From NCBI GenBank assembly GCA_030867875.1, contig JAOWCC010000019.1:33151976-33215975 (forward strand): a stretch of DNA of 64,000 nucleotides, in the 5' to 3' direction. The notes under the pieces were generated by a model. It was given only the letters and a program-made list of their open reading frames with translations, searched no databases and was not told where the DNA came from. The stretch comes from Actinernus sp. WN-2022 (lineage: Eukaryota; Cnidaria; Anthozoa; Actiniaria; Actinernidae). Positions 11,564-22,310 of the stretch are shown here, one piece after another. The position numbers and the translations under genes are program-made. The stretch's first letter is position 1. Every line of letters begins with the position of its first letter.

Positions 11564-14500
11564 GTAAGTAAACTTTTTAAAGTTAAGTAAAATCGAACTT
11601 CTAGACTGAAATGAATTCAGTTTTAAAGCTTTTGGCAGAAGCAGAACCGATCCATCATGCATGATGAGGTGTGAAATGGGAAATGTAAACAGACGCCTGC
11701 ATGTGCTCTGTGCTGAAACCTACTTGTATATAGGTTTCTGTTGGCAAATTATTTCGGATGAAGTCCTATTTCCAATAGAACAAAACTTTTGCACTAAAAT
11801 TATTCAAGTTTGTTCTTGTTTTGAAGCTGTTGCAGAAGTAAGACCATGGCCGAACCACGACTTTTTGAGGTGTCGGAGCGAACACCACGCCATGTGCTCG
11901 GTTTCATGTGCTCTGCACAGCTACTTTAAAACGCAATTGCTGCTCTTACTGAAGATTTTGCAGTCAAAATTTTAAAACTGCTCTTTGATGAGATTCTGTA
12001 TGTTTCATATTCGATTCACAGGTTTTTATTTTTCAGTTTTTAAGACTTATAGGTACTTTTAGTAACAGAGGTGATTAGAGGCTGGGGTGACTGACTTGTG
12101 TGTCAGCAACTATTTGTTTTGATTTTTTGTGTTTTAAAATCTTAATTTGGTGCAACTAAATTATATAATTTGTGGACTAAATACATAATGCTTTGAATAT
12201 TTATAAATACTATAATGATCTATTTTCTTTCAGCAAGACTTTAGGAAGATTTTCAAGAATTTAAAGAAGGACAAAGAGAACTTTGTAGGTTTTGTCATGA
12301 CAGAAAGGTAGGTATTATGCCTTGTTTGCATTAACTGCATTGTTTATGTGATATAAACTGGCAGAGAGCTGAAGAGCATAAGAGATGCAATTATTTGCAA
12401 GTATGATAAGGAGAGGTATTAAAGTATTTTCCCTTCAAGCACCCTACAGCTTCCAATGTGTTTATATCACAGTACACATGCAGTCATAAAATATGTTTAG
12501 CTTTGTGTGAATAATTATGCATGTCTCTGTTCTCTTGATTGTTATTACAATAATAATGATTAGTTTGTTAGCACATGGTTACACAATCACATACATTACA
12601 ACCATTATCATTGAAGTGCAACCTTCAAAGCTTGATGTCTGGTTTCCAAACTACATGTAGCATTTGGATGAAAGTCAATCAAAATACTGAGATGAGTTTG
12701 ACTGATCAAAGTTTACTAGTTATTAGCTTTCTGAATTGTTTGCCAAAGTTTATCAGGCAAGATCAAGTGCCATTTTTAGTCAATAGGCAATATTTCGATT
12801 GACGGCCATCTACAATGTACATGTAAATGCTAGTTTATTCAATGGCAACAGTTGTAATTGGTAAATGTATTTATATGTCTTATTTATTTAACAGTTATGG
12901 TGCCAAGGAAAATCAGAATGTGGTTGACAAAGTAATCAGAGAAGTCGAAAGCGATCATGGTGGACAGGCTAAATGTCCTTGGACGCATGAGCAATTAAAA
13001 GGTATAGGAGTTTACAATCCTTAAAGTGCATATCACCCTTAACACAATACTTTGAAAATCACTTCTACATGACGTGTGTAAGAAGATGGTAGAGTATTAC
13101 TGGATATAGACTTTGCGTTTTGGAGTTATAGCCGTTTTAAAATCTGAAAATGCAAATGAGATTAGTTCAAAGTAGACATTTTCAACAACTTTTAGTGACA
13201 TTTGTAACAAGTAGGCTTGACAAAAATTGACAAAATGTGAACAAAACAATGTGCTAAAGCTATAGTTATAATTTGCCAATAAAACTAGGACAATAATTTG
13301 CACTAGGGCGTTTTTGTATAATTTATGATGCCTACTTTGACGTCATTTCATTTGCATTAATTATCAGATTTTAAAACAGCTATAACTCCTAAACGCAAAG
13401 TAAACATCCAGTAATACTTTACCATCTTATTATTCACTTCATGTAGAAGTGATTTTCAAAATATCATGTTAGGGGTGATATTTATATGCACTTTAAAATA
13501 AATGTTAAGGTTGACAATAAATAAATACATGTCAATTATTTAGATCTTATAGTCTAGCTTCACAATAGTCCTCAAGTGATGATGTCACAAATTTGCATTT
13601 GTTCCCCAATTTTGAAAGAATATCACAAGATGTTTACATGAATTTTGGTCTGAACACTTTATTTTCATAAAATTATATCGAGAATCATAAAGTGAAAATT
13701 TATGTTTTCATGATGTTACACTTTAACAGTACTCTACAGAACTATGGGTGCATTCTAAAATCACATGAATATGTTCTTTTCTGAATGTATTGTTTTTATT
13801 CTGAATTGTGATTTAATTGTTAAAAATGTTAAGGTGGCCCCAGCTTTATTTGCACAGCACAATTTCCAATATTAACTGTTATTCTAGTTTTCAATTGTTC
13901 CTTTTTGTGATATTTTTGATAGCTGCTGGAGCATCCTATTTCAAGTCTAGCAGGGATGCCTATACTAGGGCTCAGAAGAAAAATACAGAGCACCATAGGG
14001 TGGTCTGTAGAAGACAAGGACGGTTAAGAGATGTAAGTTCAAATTTTCCCAAGCAATGTGTTTAAACATTTACAGTGCAATGCTCAAAACTGTGACCACC
14101 ATATAATGTCTTCGTAGTATTGCCGTCCTCCAATGAGCATTAAGATCAGACAATCCTGCGATGCTGATTGGCTAAAATTACATTTGAAAGTGGGCAAATA
14201 TATTAAAAGTGGTCACACTTTTGCATGTCTCACTTAAAGACTTACCTAACTAATTTTGGAAATCATTTAATGATTGTATGAAAATATGGATTTGCTATAC
14301 CCAGTTTTTTTTTTTTTTATTTATTTTATTTTATTTAAACAATATTTGGGCTTTACGTTTGCCCCAAGAGCTCTAAGCTCATCGTGAGGGCTCACGTGAA
14401 TTAATTTATACAATGTTGACCACGAAGAAGCACATAACAAACACAACGAGAAAGGAAATAGAAATAAATAAAAACTAAGATAACAAATTACATCTCTTAA

Positions 14501-15460
14501 TTAAAACGTCCAGATTGGCATATGAAAGTCCTTACGGCAATAAAGATAACAGCATTAGCTTTGAAATTCAAAATTGTTAAACCTTTCAGTAAAACATCTA
14601 CTTGACCATAGTCATACCCATAGTTAATTACTTTATATTAATAAAGTTGAAAATAAAATCCACAGATCTAGGATGACTGTGGTTTATAGCTAGTACACAT
14701 AAGTTAAATTATTTGGAAACTGAGTCCTCCAGGTTGTTCAAAGCTCAATTAGTGCTAATCCTGGGTTAACTCTAGATTTTATGAAGAGTTAACCCAGAAT
14801 TAGCACTAATCAAGCTTTGAACAACCTGGCCCTGTATTTTGTAAAGTTATATGTTGTATATTAAATGAAATGGTAATCATGAGATGGTAGGGTCAGTCTG
14901 TCACCACTAATAATTAATCATTGGGATTCTTTAATACAACTTTAATACTATTTCATTTATTCAATCACTTTAGTGCTACGTGGTCTCATTAATTAATAAA
15001 TTACATTATATACTTGTCTATACTTAGATACTCAACTAGTTTTTATTTTTTATTTTAGAAACTACAAAGACGACTTGATAGTTTAGAAGATGTAAACTGT
15101 GACCCTGAAGCTAAAGAGAAAATAAGGAAGGTGCTCACAAAAGAATACACCAGCTCGGATGAAAGTGATGTGTCTGAAAATGAAGATGATGACAGTTTGA
15201 CCTTGAAAGGGTATCTCATAAAGAAGCTGCCATGGGAAAGCTCTTCTTTAAGAAAAATTAAAAAAAAAATGATGAGAAGTATCTGGAAAGTTTGCCTGTC
15301 AGGAGTAGGTGTGGAATTCTTCCTAGAAGGATCCACTGACTCTATGCCTTCTTCTAGGCCACTTCCGAACATTCCATTCACATGGGCAGCAAGACAACCA
15401 GCTGCAGCATCTTTTACTCATTCAACACCTATTACTCATTCAACACCTATTAGTTCTTAA
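11299..15460 (+). CDS. Five-exon gene carried by the CACAG element, family unknown
   Basis: Exons 11299-11563, 12234-12307, 12895-13001, 13923-14032 and 15059-15460 join in consistent phase with GT-AG borders. The protein begins METAGNASDRS, then a short coiled segment (VELLERVVKENRLLREEIKN), a basic KRRRTQ patch, and a region with CPWTHEQLKG. A block rich in Arg/Lys follows (YFKSSRDAYTRAQKKN, RRQGRLRD), then an acidic YTSSDESDVSENEDDD and a C-terminal KKLPWES. SRPLPNIPFTWAA and a Ser/Thr/Pro tail come last. It looks nuclear and DNA-binding-like, but I do not recognise the family; it recalls cnidarian proteins loosely related to vertebrate C14orf93, a weak impression only. Frameshifts in exon 1 and exon 5 indicate decay. 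Confidence 0.6.
12234..12307 (+). CDS. Element gene exon 2
   Basis: Acceptor TTTCTTTCAG, reads QDFRKIFKNLKKDKENFVGF and VMTER, donor GTAGGT at 12308. Phase 0 in, phase 2 out. Highly basic and probably helical. Confidence 0.6.
12895..13001 (+). CDS. Element gene exon 3
   Basis: Acceptor TTTAACAG, reads YGAKENQNVVDKVIREVES and GQAKCPWTHEQLKG, donor GTATAG at 13002. Phase 2 in, phase 1 out. The palindromic MITE at 13021 lies just 20 bp inside the following intron. Confidence 0.6.
13021..13496. mobile_element. Palindromic MITE with TTAA ends in the element gene intron
   Basis: Arms 13021-13175 and about 13335-13496 are inverted copies, with ends TTAAAGTGCATAT and the complement. Shared inner words include GAAAATCACTTCTACATGA and TTTTAAAATCTGA. 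It has the same TTAAAGTGC terminus and TTAA flank as the element at 2278-2782. Confidence 0.8.
13923..14032 (+). CDS. Element gene exon 4
   Basis: Acceptor TTTTTGATAG, reads AGASYFKSSRDAYTRAQKKN and EHHRVVCRRQGRLRD, donor GTAAGT at 14033. Phase 1 in, phase 0 out. Strongly basic; a candidate DNA- or RNA-binding surface. Confidence 0.6.
14724..14834. mobile_element. Short hairpin MITE, CCAGGTTGTTC family
   Basis: A near-perfect hairpin: CCAGGTTGTTCAAAGC, TTAGTGCTAAT and GGGTTAACTCT on the left pair with the complement on the right, ending GAACAACCTGGCCCTG. The terminus and inner GGGTTAA block resemble the element at 57150-57290. Confidence 0.75.
15059..15460 (+). CDS. Element gene exon 5 (last), frameshifted
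   Basis: Acceptor TATTTTAG, reads KLQRRLDSLEDVNCDPEAKE, then YTSSDESDVSENEDDD and GYLIKKLPWESSSLRK. Across the A10 run at about 15259-15268 the neighbouring frame gives NDEKYLESLPVRSRCG, which fits better than the original frame. The original frame resumes with SSRPLPNIPFTWAARQ and stops after a short repeat of THSTPI at 15458-15460. Two compensating frameshifts are therefore likely. Confidence 0.6.
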   Translation, partial: KLQRRLDSLEDVNCDPEAKEKIRKVLTKEYTSSDESDVSENEDDDSLTLKGYLIKKLPWESSSLRKIKKKMMRSIWKVCLSGVGVEFFLEGSTDSMPSSRPLPNIPFTWAARQPAAASFTHSTPITHSTPISS

Positions 15461-15474
15461 TAATTAATAGTTAA

Positions 15475-16640
15475 TCACCTACAGTATAGTAAGGGCACTT
15501 AACCCGTGATACATATAGAATGATTCCATTTAACCCGTGAAATCGATAGCGAGATCATTATGGGTACGTAGTAATACTTAGTAACAGATTGTGTTATCCT
15601 TTATTCTCAAATGAGACTGGTGTATTCTTTGATTATTTCCTCTTGTTTTGTATATCACGCACTAGTACTGAGTACTAAGCACTATTACACAGTAACTATT
15701 AGTTAGTGTTTCACGTGTTAAATGGAATCACTCTATTAATCTAATACACATTATTTTAGTAGACTCTAATTCCATTGTTTTCTTTTGTTCCGTACAGACT
15801 ATTAGATTTTGCTTCACAGGTTAAGTGCCTTCACTCTATGTGGATTATAATTTTTATAATTGATAAGTGTTGTATTTTTTAATGGTGTTGAATTCAAATA
15901 CACTTAATGTTAATGTACAGAATCATCACTGTTTGACATACAACTATTCCAAAAATCGTTGTCTCTGCCGAAAGCAACAATCAAGAAGCTGTCGCCCACA
16001 TAGGGCATTGGGACTTTCTCCTTATTCATTTATTCATTAGTAGCCATTTTGGAAACATGCATTTTCAAATGGCCGAATAGTTCCAAATGATTTCTATTCA
16101 ACGTAACGCTTGTAGGGATAACTTCTCAAGTAGCACAGATCAATAAATTAATTAGGAGATTCCCAAAGTCCTTTGTGATCGTCAGCTTCTTGCTTGTTGC
16201 TTTTGGCCGGCCAGACGCCCAGACAATGATTTTTGGAATAGGTGTATATCTAATTCATAAATCGTTCTTAAGTTGACATGGTGGTGACTGTTTGCTGCAT
16301 TAGCATATGGTTCAATATCAACTTGTTTTATTGTCAGAACTATTTGAAGATTATATATATAACTAAATACGTTAATGTTCTTTACTTATAATCACAGTTT
16401 ATATAGCTGGACATTTTCTTGAATGTATATTGTCATTAAAGAAATTATATTTATGAGAACAATTTATTGTATTTATAGGTTGTCTTGTAATTCAAAAATA
16501 AAAACAATTGTAATTGAGTTTTAGTTCTGGTGAGTAATGAAAAGGGGCAAAAAAACGCGAATGATTATATATCACTTTCAGGGAAAATAATATGGACTTC
16601 GATATACGGTTTCTTTATATAAAAACCGCCGAATTATTTG
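15475..16640. other. 3' flank of the element gene, no further gene seen
   Basis: AT-rich sequence between the stop codon and the right subterminal array. Two phrases, TTAACCCGTGA(A/T) and AAGGGCACTTAACCCGTGA, repeat near 15490-15540. AATAAA signals occur near 16496. No coding region is supported. Confidence 0.4.
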
Positions 16641-16644
16641 AGGA

Positions 16645-17045
16645 ATAAAAAAAGGATGTACTTTAAGCAACATTTACGCTTTCTTTAACAATTTAAATCC
16701 TGGATTTAAGTCTGCTTTAAGCAACATTTACGCTTTATTGAATAATTTAAATCCTGGATTTAAGTCACTTTAAGCAACATTTACGCTTTATTAAATAATT
16801 TAAATCCTGGATTTAAGTCTGCTTTAAGCAACGTTTACGCTTGCTTTAAGTACCTTTACGCCACCTTTACGCTTACATTTAAGATGGCTTAAATCCGGAG
16901 TCTCTTTAAGCCACAATAAGTCTTGGCGTAAAGTTGACTTAAAGGCAAAGTTTACGTAATGTAAAGTTGGCGTAAAGGAGTATAAATCATAACTTTATGC
17001 AAGCTTTAAGATACCATTAAGCTAACTTAAACTTATCTTTTCGTG
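16645..17045. repeat. Right subterminal repeat array of the CACAG element
   Basis: Three clear units of about 66 bp each read CTTTAAGCAACATTTACGC, then TTAAATCCTGGATTTAAGT; further TTTACGC and CTTTAAG words continue to the terminus. The inner TTAAATCC/GGATTTAA pair is itself palindromic. Core words match the left array, supporting that both ends belong to one element. Confidence 0.85.
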
Positions 17046-17052
17046 CTGTGAT

Positions 17053-18608
17053 GGTGGGCTACTGTGAACTCTATTACCGGGAGGAAATCATATAACCAGT
17101 CCATCAGTTCAATTATTGATCCTGCCAGCATAAACAAGTATTTTGCTGACGTTAACACTGATCTACATTATTCTCCTCCTGAAGCTGCTGTTATACCTGA
17201 AGGCACTAGAATTCCTGAGTTGTCTGTACATGACGTCACACAGTTCCTACTTAGAGTAAAAAGGACTGCATCTGGTCCAGATAACCTCCCCTATTGGCTC
17301 TATCGTGACTTTGCTTACCATCTTGCCCCTATAGTGGCTGATGTTTTCAATTTATCCTTGAGGCTACACACCGTTCCTCTAATATGGAAGGAAGCAAATG
17401 TCAGACCCCTCCCTAAAGAGTCACCTTTAAGCTCCTGTAATCAGCTCAGACCTATATCTCTTACCAACATCATTATGCGTCTTTTCGAGCGCCTGGTGTA
17501 TAAACGTGAGTTATCCAGTGTGTGTAATAGCTATATTGCCCTGGATCAATTCGCTTATCGACAGGGACATAATTCTACTATGGCCCTGATCAAGTCTCAA
17601 CACTACTGGTTAAAATGGCTCGATCATAATGCTAACTTTGTAAGAATTTTCTCCTTCGACTTTAGCAAAGCTTTTGACAGTGTATCCCATAGTGTTCTTT
17701 TTAATAAATTAAGGGATATAGGCATAAACCCCTACATTTTTAATTGGCTAATTAGTTTTTTAAGTGATAGAAAGCAGCGCGTTGTTATTGACGGCATTAC
17801 AACCGATTATTTAAACATCAATAGAGGGGTACCTCAGGGAACGGTACTGGGTCCCATACTATTTTCCATCATGGTTAATGACATTAAGGCCATAAGTCCC
17901 AACAGTTTGCTAGTTAAATATGCTGATGACCTCACTCTTAGCATTCCAGTAAATACTAAAAACAACCGAAATTGTAATATAGCTGACTTAGAAGTACAAT
18001 CCATCATACAGTGGTCAGAAAATAACCACATGAAGCTTAATTTTAGTAAGACATGGGAAATGTTGCTTAAGGGTAGATGTCCTAAGCAGCCACCTCCCCC
18101 TCTTCCTATTATTGAGCGCAAAGATCAATTGAAACTACTTGGAGTTACTTTTGAAGACCGTTGCACTAATTGGGATACTCATGTAGAATTCCTTTTGAGT
18201 AAAGCTAGTAGTCGGCTTTATATACTAAGAGTATGTAAATATTATAAGTATCCAATTGAGCATTTAGATCTGCTCTTTCATAGCCTTATTATTTCTGTAT
18301 TCACCTATGCCATCGAAGTATGGGGATGCTGTTTCTATGATAAATATCTCAGTAGAATAGATAGAATGTTTGCTAGAGCTTTTAGATCAGGGTTTTGTTT
18401 GGAGAAATACAGTATTTGCAGTATTTTAAACTCTAGGGATAAGAAATTATGGAACAGAATCTCTCAAAATCATACTGCCCTTGACGATCTGTTTCCACCA
18501 CAGAGATCCAGACAACTCCGTGATAGAGGGCATAACTACATCTTGCCTTGTGTAAAAACTGAGAGGTTCAAATCCATTTTTATAAATAGATGTCTTTTCA
18601 CTTTGTGA
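17053..18608 (+). CDS. LINE reverse transcriptase (3' part of split ORF2)
   Basis: Continues the endonuclease frame of 8742-9789. RT motifs counted from codon 17064 are: ASGPDNLPYWL (69), LRPISLTN (128), FSFDFSKAFDSVSH (motif A, 196), NRGVPQGTVLGPILFS (motif B, 253) and KYADDL (motif C with catalytic DD, 285). Later come the HMKLNFSKT block and the thumb-like LLGVTF, and the C-terminal AIEVWGCCF block ends at TGA 18606-18608. All catalytic residues are present, and no stop occurs. Apart from the transposon insertion the copy looks young. Confidence 0.9.
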
Positions 18609-18740
18609 AAACATAATTGACTGTTACTAGATTTATATTTTTATATATATTTCTTCTTTTTCCTTTTATATATTTTGTAAAATATTGCACGTTTGATGTG
18701 GTATATTTGTTAATAAAGACTATTATTATTATTATTTTAT
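18609..18740 (+). repeat. LINE 3' UTR and ATT tail
   Basis: A short AT-rich 3' UTR ends in a run of TTATTATTATTATT at about 18721-18736, a simple-repeat tail typical of CR1/L2-type elements rather than poly(A). Confidence 0.6.
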
Positions 18741-19615
18741 GAGTTTTGCAGCGCTGTCGTGTGCCCAGTTCAGCAGTGCATGGACCCGACACAATCGGTA
18801 CAAATTATCTGTATCGAAGGAGACCGACTGTATCTCGCCAGATGCGCTTGGTAATCCGTACTAGATGCAGAGACTATATCGCTGAACTATCTGCCCGTTG
18901 AAGAATGTTGATCTACGTCCTTCGGGACAGCAAACGAACCCTTCCGGGTAGCAAACATTAATCGCCCAACGTGGCACAAACAAATGAAAAATCTTCCCTA
19001 TCACTATCAGAACGGTAAGGTTTAAGGACGGTGCCTACTAATTGCAAACCGATTTGTTTTCTAAAAATCTATATGGATTGTTTGAACCCCCTAAGGAGCT
19101 TTTGAAATCAGAAAAAAAATTATGGGGTACCCATACGTTTAAGAGAGATAATTAAGGATGAAAATCGAAAAAAGTGCTGACTCGGCATTTTTCTTTGTCC
19201 GAGAAACTATTTTTTAATTCGATTAATATTTTGGGTATCTGGCAAAACATTAGGGCAAAAAAAGTTAGACATAGCGTTCTTCACAAAGGATGCCAATCAA
19301 ACCATTTATCTTACAATGAATTTCATTTTTTTGTACAAATTTTGCTTTGTAAGCCTCATTAGTGACCATGAACAGACATATATTTTTTGCTGAAATTTCA
19401 ATTTTATAAAGGCAAAAAAAAATATGTAAACGTTGTTTAGCTTCAATATTATAGATTACAAAAAGAAAACATGGGGGTATCCACGCTAATTATATTTTCA
19501 GAAATTGTCATTTTTTTACCAAGGCCTTCCTAGTAACAAATAGAATGCAAGCAACCGTGGACGACGATCCTGCTGGTGTACGTTGGATCAGTGATTGATC
19601 TAATCGGCTGAACAC
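18741..19615. other. No gene seen
   Basis: Low-complexity and AT-rich DNA. The phrase AAGGACGGTGCCTACTAATT near 19025 looks like the start of a dispersed repeat, but its end could not be defined. No coding region is supported. Confidence 0.3.
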
Positions 19616-19619
19616 ATAA

Positions 19620-19938
19620 AACTAAAAATAGCAAAGCCGACACAACGTAAATTTTAGAGGTTTATAACGATATTTCGGCTGGCCTAACCAGCCTTCTTCA
19701 GGTAATATGAAGAAATGTTATTACATTGGCGAACGTGACTAACTAGAAATATGGGTTACGAAATATAGGAAATAGATGACAAATGATTGACACTATAAAT
19801 ATAGAAATAATAAGATAATGAGATTATATATATAGCAGCTAGTATGACTCGTCACGGATGTTGAGACCATAAGGTACGAGTGTTCTAGCTTGTGTAATGA
19901 GAGTAGCTTCTCTGGCCTTACGAATTGAGTCTCTATTA
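19620..19938 (-). pseudogene. Penelope-like element, 3' end of ORF and 3' terminus
   Basis: On the minus strand the frame reads RDSIRKAREATLITQARTLV and PYGLNIRDES before a stop, the usual C-terminus of the GIY-YIG domain in Penelope-like elements. It is followed by a 3' part holding GAAGAAGGCTGGTTAGGCCA and CGAAATATCG, a typical hairpin of these elements. It is cut at 19938 by the TTA-flanked element and continues beyond 22308. Confidence 0.75.
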
Positions 19939-20424
19939 GGGACGGACCATTAGATTATTGATGGAGGGGGGTTGCGCAAATCCCAAAAAAAATATCGAGC
20001 AAGCTCTTCTATCGGAAAAAAAAATATCGAGCAAAACAAAAATCAAGAAAAAAAATATCGAGCAAGCACTAGCTGGTCTCATACGCATTTACAAATTAAA
20101 CTAATAAAGGTAAAGAAATAAACCAGAGAAGAAGACTGGTTAGTTGTTATGAACAATTTCCACAGGAAACCCAATACAGATCTGAAGATCACACAGACTG
20201 TTTACCAGGAATCAGTCAACATATGTAAATTATCCAAGATGGCCGTAATCAAGACAGCAGATAAACTGATGGGACGATCGATCGCAAAAAGTCACATACA
20301 CTCATAAATCGAAACCAAAACCTTAACCACAAAACGTACCCTGTATTAACTGTATATATTTCGGAAAGAAGTTATCTGGTAAACGATGAGTTATAGGGTT
20401 ATAGGATCACGTGTACTGTACGCA

Positions 20425-20650
20425 ATGTTGGCCGACGTATCGGTCGATGGTTGGCCGACATATCGGCCGACTGTCGACCGACCCGCGGGCGACTGTCGGT
20501 CGCGGGTCGGTCGAGGGGTGGCCGACATGTCGGTCGTGTGTCGGCCGACACGTCGGTCGATTTTCCCCCTCCTTCTGTGTATGTGTCGGCCGATAGTGGA
20601 TCGGTGGAATATCGGTAAGGTGTCGTTATATGTCGGTGGGGTATCGGTGA
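20425..20650. repeat. Left TCGGCCGAC array of the nested element
   Basis: Closely spaced variants of TCGG(C/T)CGA(C/T), many palindromic, give a GC- and CpG-rich block in an AT-rich setting. The open frames across it are artefacts of the repeat. Confidence 0.8.
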
Positions 20651-21464
20651 GATGTTAAGTTATAATTAAACTATTCTGGATACTGTTTTCACTCAAATAA
20701 ACAGACTCTTTTGGATTTTTTTTATCTGAAAGGTTTACTGTATTGAATATAATTCAGTTTAAGTATAGTAATATTCCTTTCTGTTGCGGTGTAAAATGTT
20801 CCTTTACACAATTAAATCTCTCATAGTGACCCATTGAAATAATCCTGTCAAATGCAACGTTTAATATCTTAATTTATGTTTTTTAGTGTATTTTATACAT
20901 CCGCTCGCGCAAGATCGATTACGTATATAAATCGCTATATCGCACCGTTTTGGTCTGTAACAGGGTACCGATTTTTTTTTATCTGAAGGGGAGATTTCGC
21001 CTTGAATCTGGAATAGGGTAGCAACAATAGGGCTATTTATACGAGAGGAAGTTAGCCGCATCGCTAAGCTATATAAGCAGCGAACTATATAAATGGGTCA
21101 ATTTAAACTGAAGCTGACACATGTATAGGCCAAGCTATTCTAATGAATTCGTCGATACTTAAACCCCGCGCCGGCTCCCAGTATTCGACATAAAATAACA
21201 TTTGAAAATATTGGGGTCGCTATGATTTATTAATAAGCATCATTTTTTTACTGAAGGGCTCGGTTCTAATTCTCATATATGCTCCACGCACTCCAATCGG
21301 AGTATTATGCAGAGGCGCATGGCTGGGAAATAAATAAGGAGCTGCTAGTTTATGCTATTTCAAGTTTACAAAGGTTAGCGGCCTTGTACGAAAGCATTAA
21401 TAGTCGTGGCCTCTACAACCTTTGAAGTACATATACGGTAGCTGAAAATATCACAGTCACCGAT

Positions 21465-21700
21465 ACCTCGGCCGACTGTTGGTAAGCTATCGATAGCTAT
21501 AGAGTGTTGGTGATCAATCGGCCGACTGTCGGTGCATCATCAACCATGTCGGCCGACATACAGAATAGCTAAGTCTCGGCCGAGTAGCGGTCGACTCTCG
21601 GCCGAGTAGCGGTCGACTCTCGGCCGACCCTCGGCCGCCTATCGGCTGACCGTCGGTCCACATGTCGCCCGATACGTCGGCCGACATTGCGTACAGTACG
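21465..21700. repeat. Right TCGGCCGAC array of the nested element
   Basis: Counterpart of the array at 20425-20650, with units such as CTCGGCCGAGTAGCGGTCGA repeated. It ends in the inverted terminus. Confidence 0.8.
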
Positions 21701-21809
21701 CATGATCCGGGTTATAAATGTTCGCAGGTTTATACACAAGAAGAGAGATACAATGAGATCAAGTTGAAATATTTATATGAAATATAAATGGTAATGATAG
21801 GTTTTTGGT

Positions 21810-22065
21810 ACTAATATTAGTCCTCCTCCTCTGTAAACCCACTCAGCATCACTATCCATAGTGGGACCAGTTTGTGTTTCATCACTTCTGCTGATAGAGG
21901 CCAGATATCTATGTGGTGATTTCTTGCTTTTGTTACTTTGACTTTCCTTTTCTCCTTTTTATCTTAGCCTGTTTGTCAGCCACAGAATATCCATGCTTTG
22001 TTTTGGCATTTACCATTAATTCTGTGGCTTTCTTAAATTTCCAAGGCCTAACCAGGAATGCTACT
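21810..22065 (-). pseudogene. Possible coding remnant inside the Harbinger-like element
   Basis: The minus strand reads KKATELMVNAKTKHGYSVAD then KQAKIKRRKGKSK, and in a neighbouring frame KSKKSPHRYLASISRSDETQ and DSDAEWVYRGGG. The basic then acidic composition looks like protein-coding DNA that has lost its frame. The family is not recognised. Confidence 0.3.
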
Positions 22066-22310
22066 TGAGCGAGCGGGAGTGCGTGCAATGTAAAAAAGCA
22101 GTCACGCTAAAAAAAATTATAGGATTGTTGGTACAAAATATATTGCATTAATATAACTGAAAAAATATTTAGGTAAGTTCAGAAAAAAATATCGTGCAAG
22201 GTCATGGTGCTTTAAAAAAATATCGTGCAGCGCTAGAATCAGAAAAAAAAATATCGAGCAACTAAAATTCACGCAACCCCCCCATCAATAATCTAATGGT
22301 CCGTCCCTTA

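Larger units (their letters stand above)
9790..17050. mobile_element. 7.26 kb CACAG-ended DNA transposon, CACTA/EnSpm-like
   Basis: The ends are inverted: CACAGCATGAAAA at 9790 and the complement of CACAGCACGAAAA ending at 17050. It is flanked by AT on both sides, compatible with a 2 bp target duplication. Removing it with one AT restores the LINE reading frame exactly. Both ends carry dense arrays of short motifs (CTTTAAGC, TTTACGC), as CACTA/EnSpm elements do. The interior holds a five-exon gene (11299-15460), a 20 bp tandem array (10555-11165) and two palindromic insertions. No DDE transposase is recognised, so it is either non-autonomous or its transposase is not of a type I can see. Superfamily assignment rests on termini and subterminal design only. 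Confidence 0.8.
20404..21708. mobile_element. 1.3 kb nested element with 8 bp target duplication
   Basis: The inverted ends begin GGATCA at 20404 and share GTACTGTACGCAATGT and GGCCGACGTATCGG with the complement at 21708. GGGTTATA is present on both sides (20396-20403 and 21709-21716), an 8 bp target duplication as in hAT or Mutator-like elements. Both ends carry arrays of (T)CGGCCGAC words. The middle is AT-rich with no transposase, so the element is non-autonomous. Confidence 0.85.
19939..22307. mobile_element. 2.37 kb element with TTA target duplication, Harbinger-like
   Basis: The inverted ends match for over 25 bp: GGGACGGACCATTAGATTAT then TGATGG and a G run at 19939, and the complement ending at 22307. 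TTA flanks both sides (19936-19938 and 22308-22310), and removal with one TTA rejoins the Penelope frame. A TWA target duplication with GG-start termini points to PIF/Harbinger or ISL2EU-type elements. Near the ends the word AAAAAATATCG(A/T)GCA recurs about three times on each side. A second element (20404-21708) sits inside. No transposase is recognised. Confidence 0.85.

Noticed and set aside
9790..17050. Helitron
   Set aside because: Helitrons lack inverted termini and target duplications; this element has both and no Rep/helicase.
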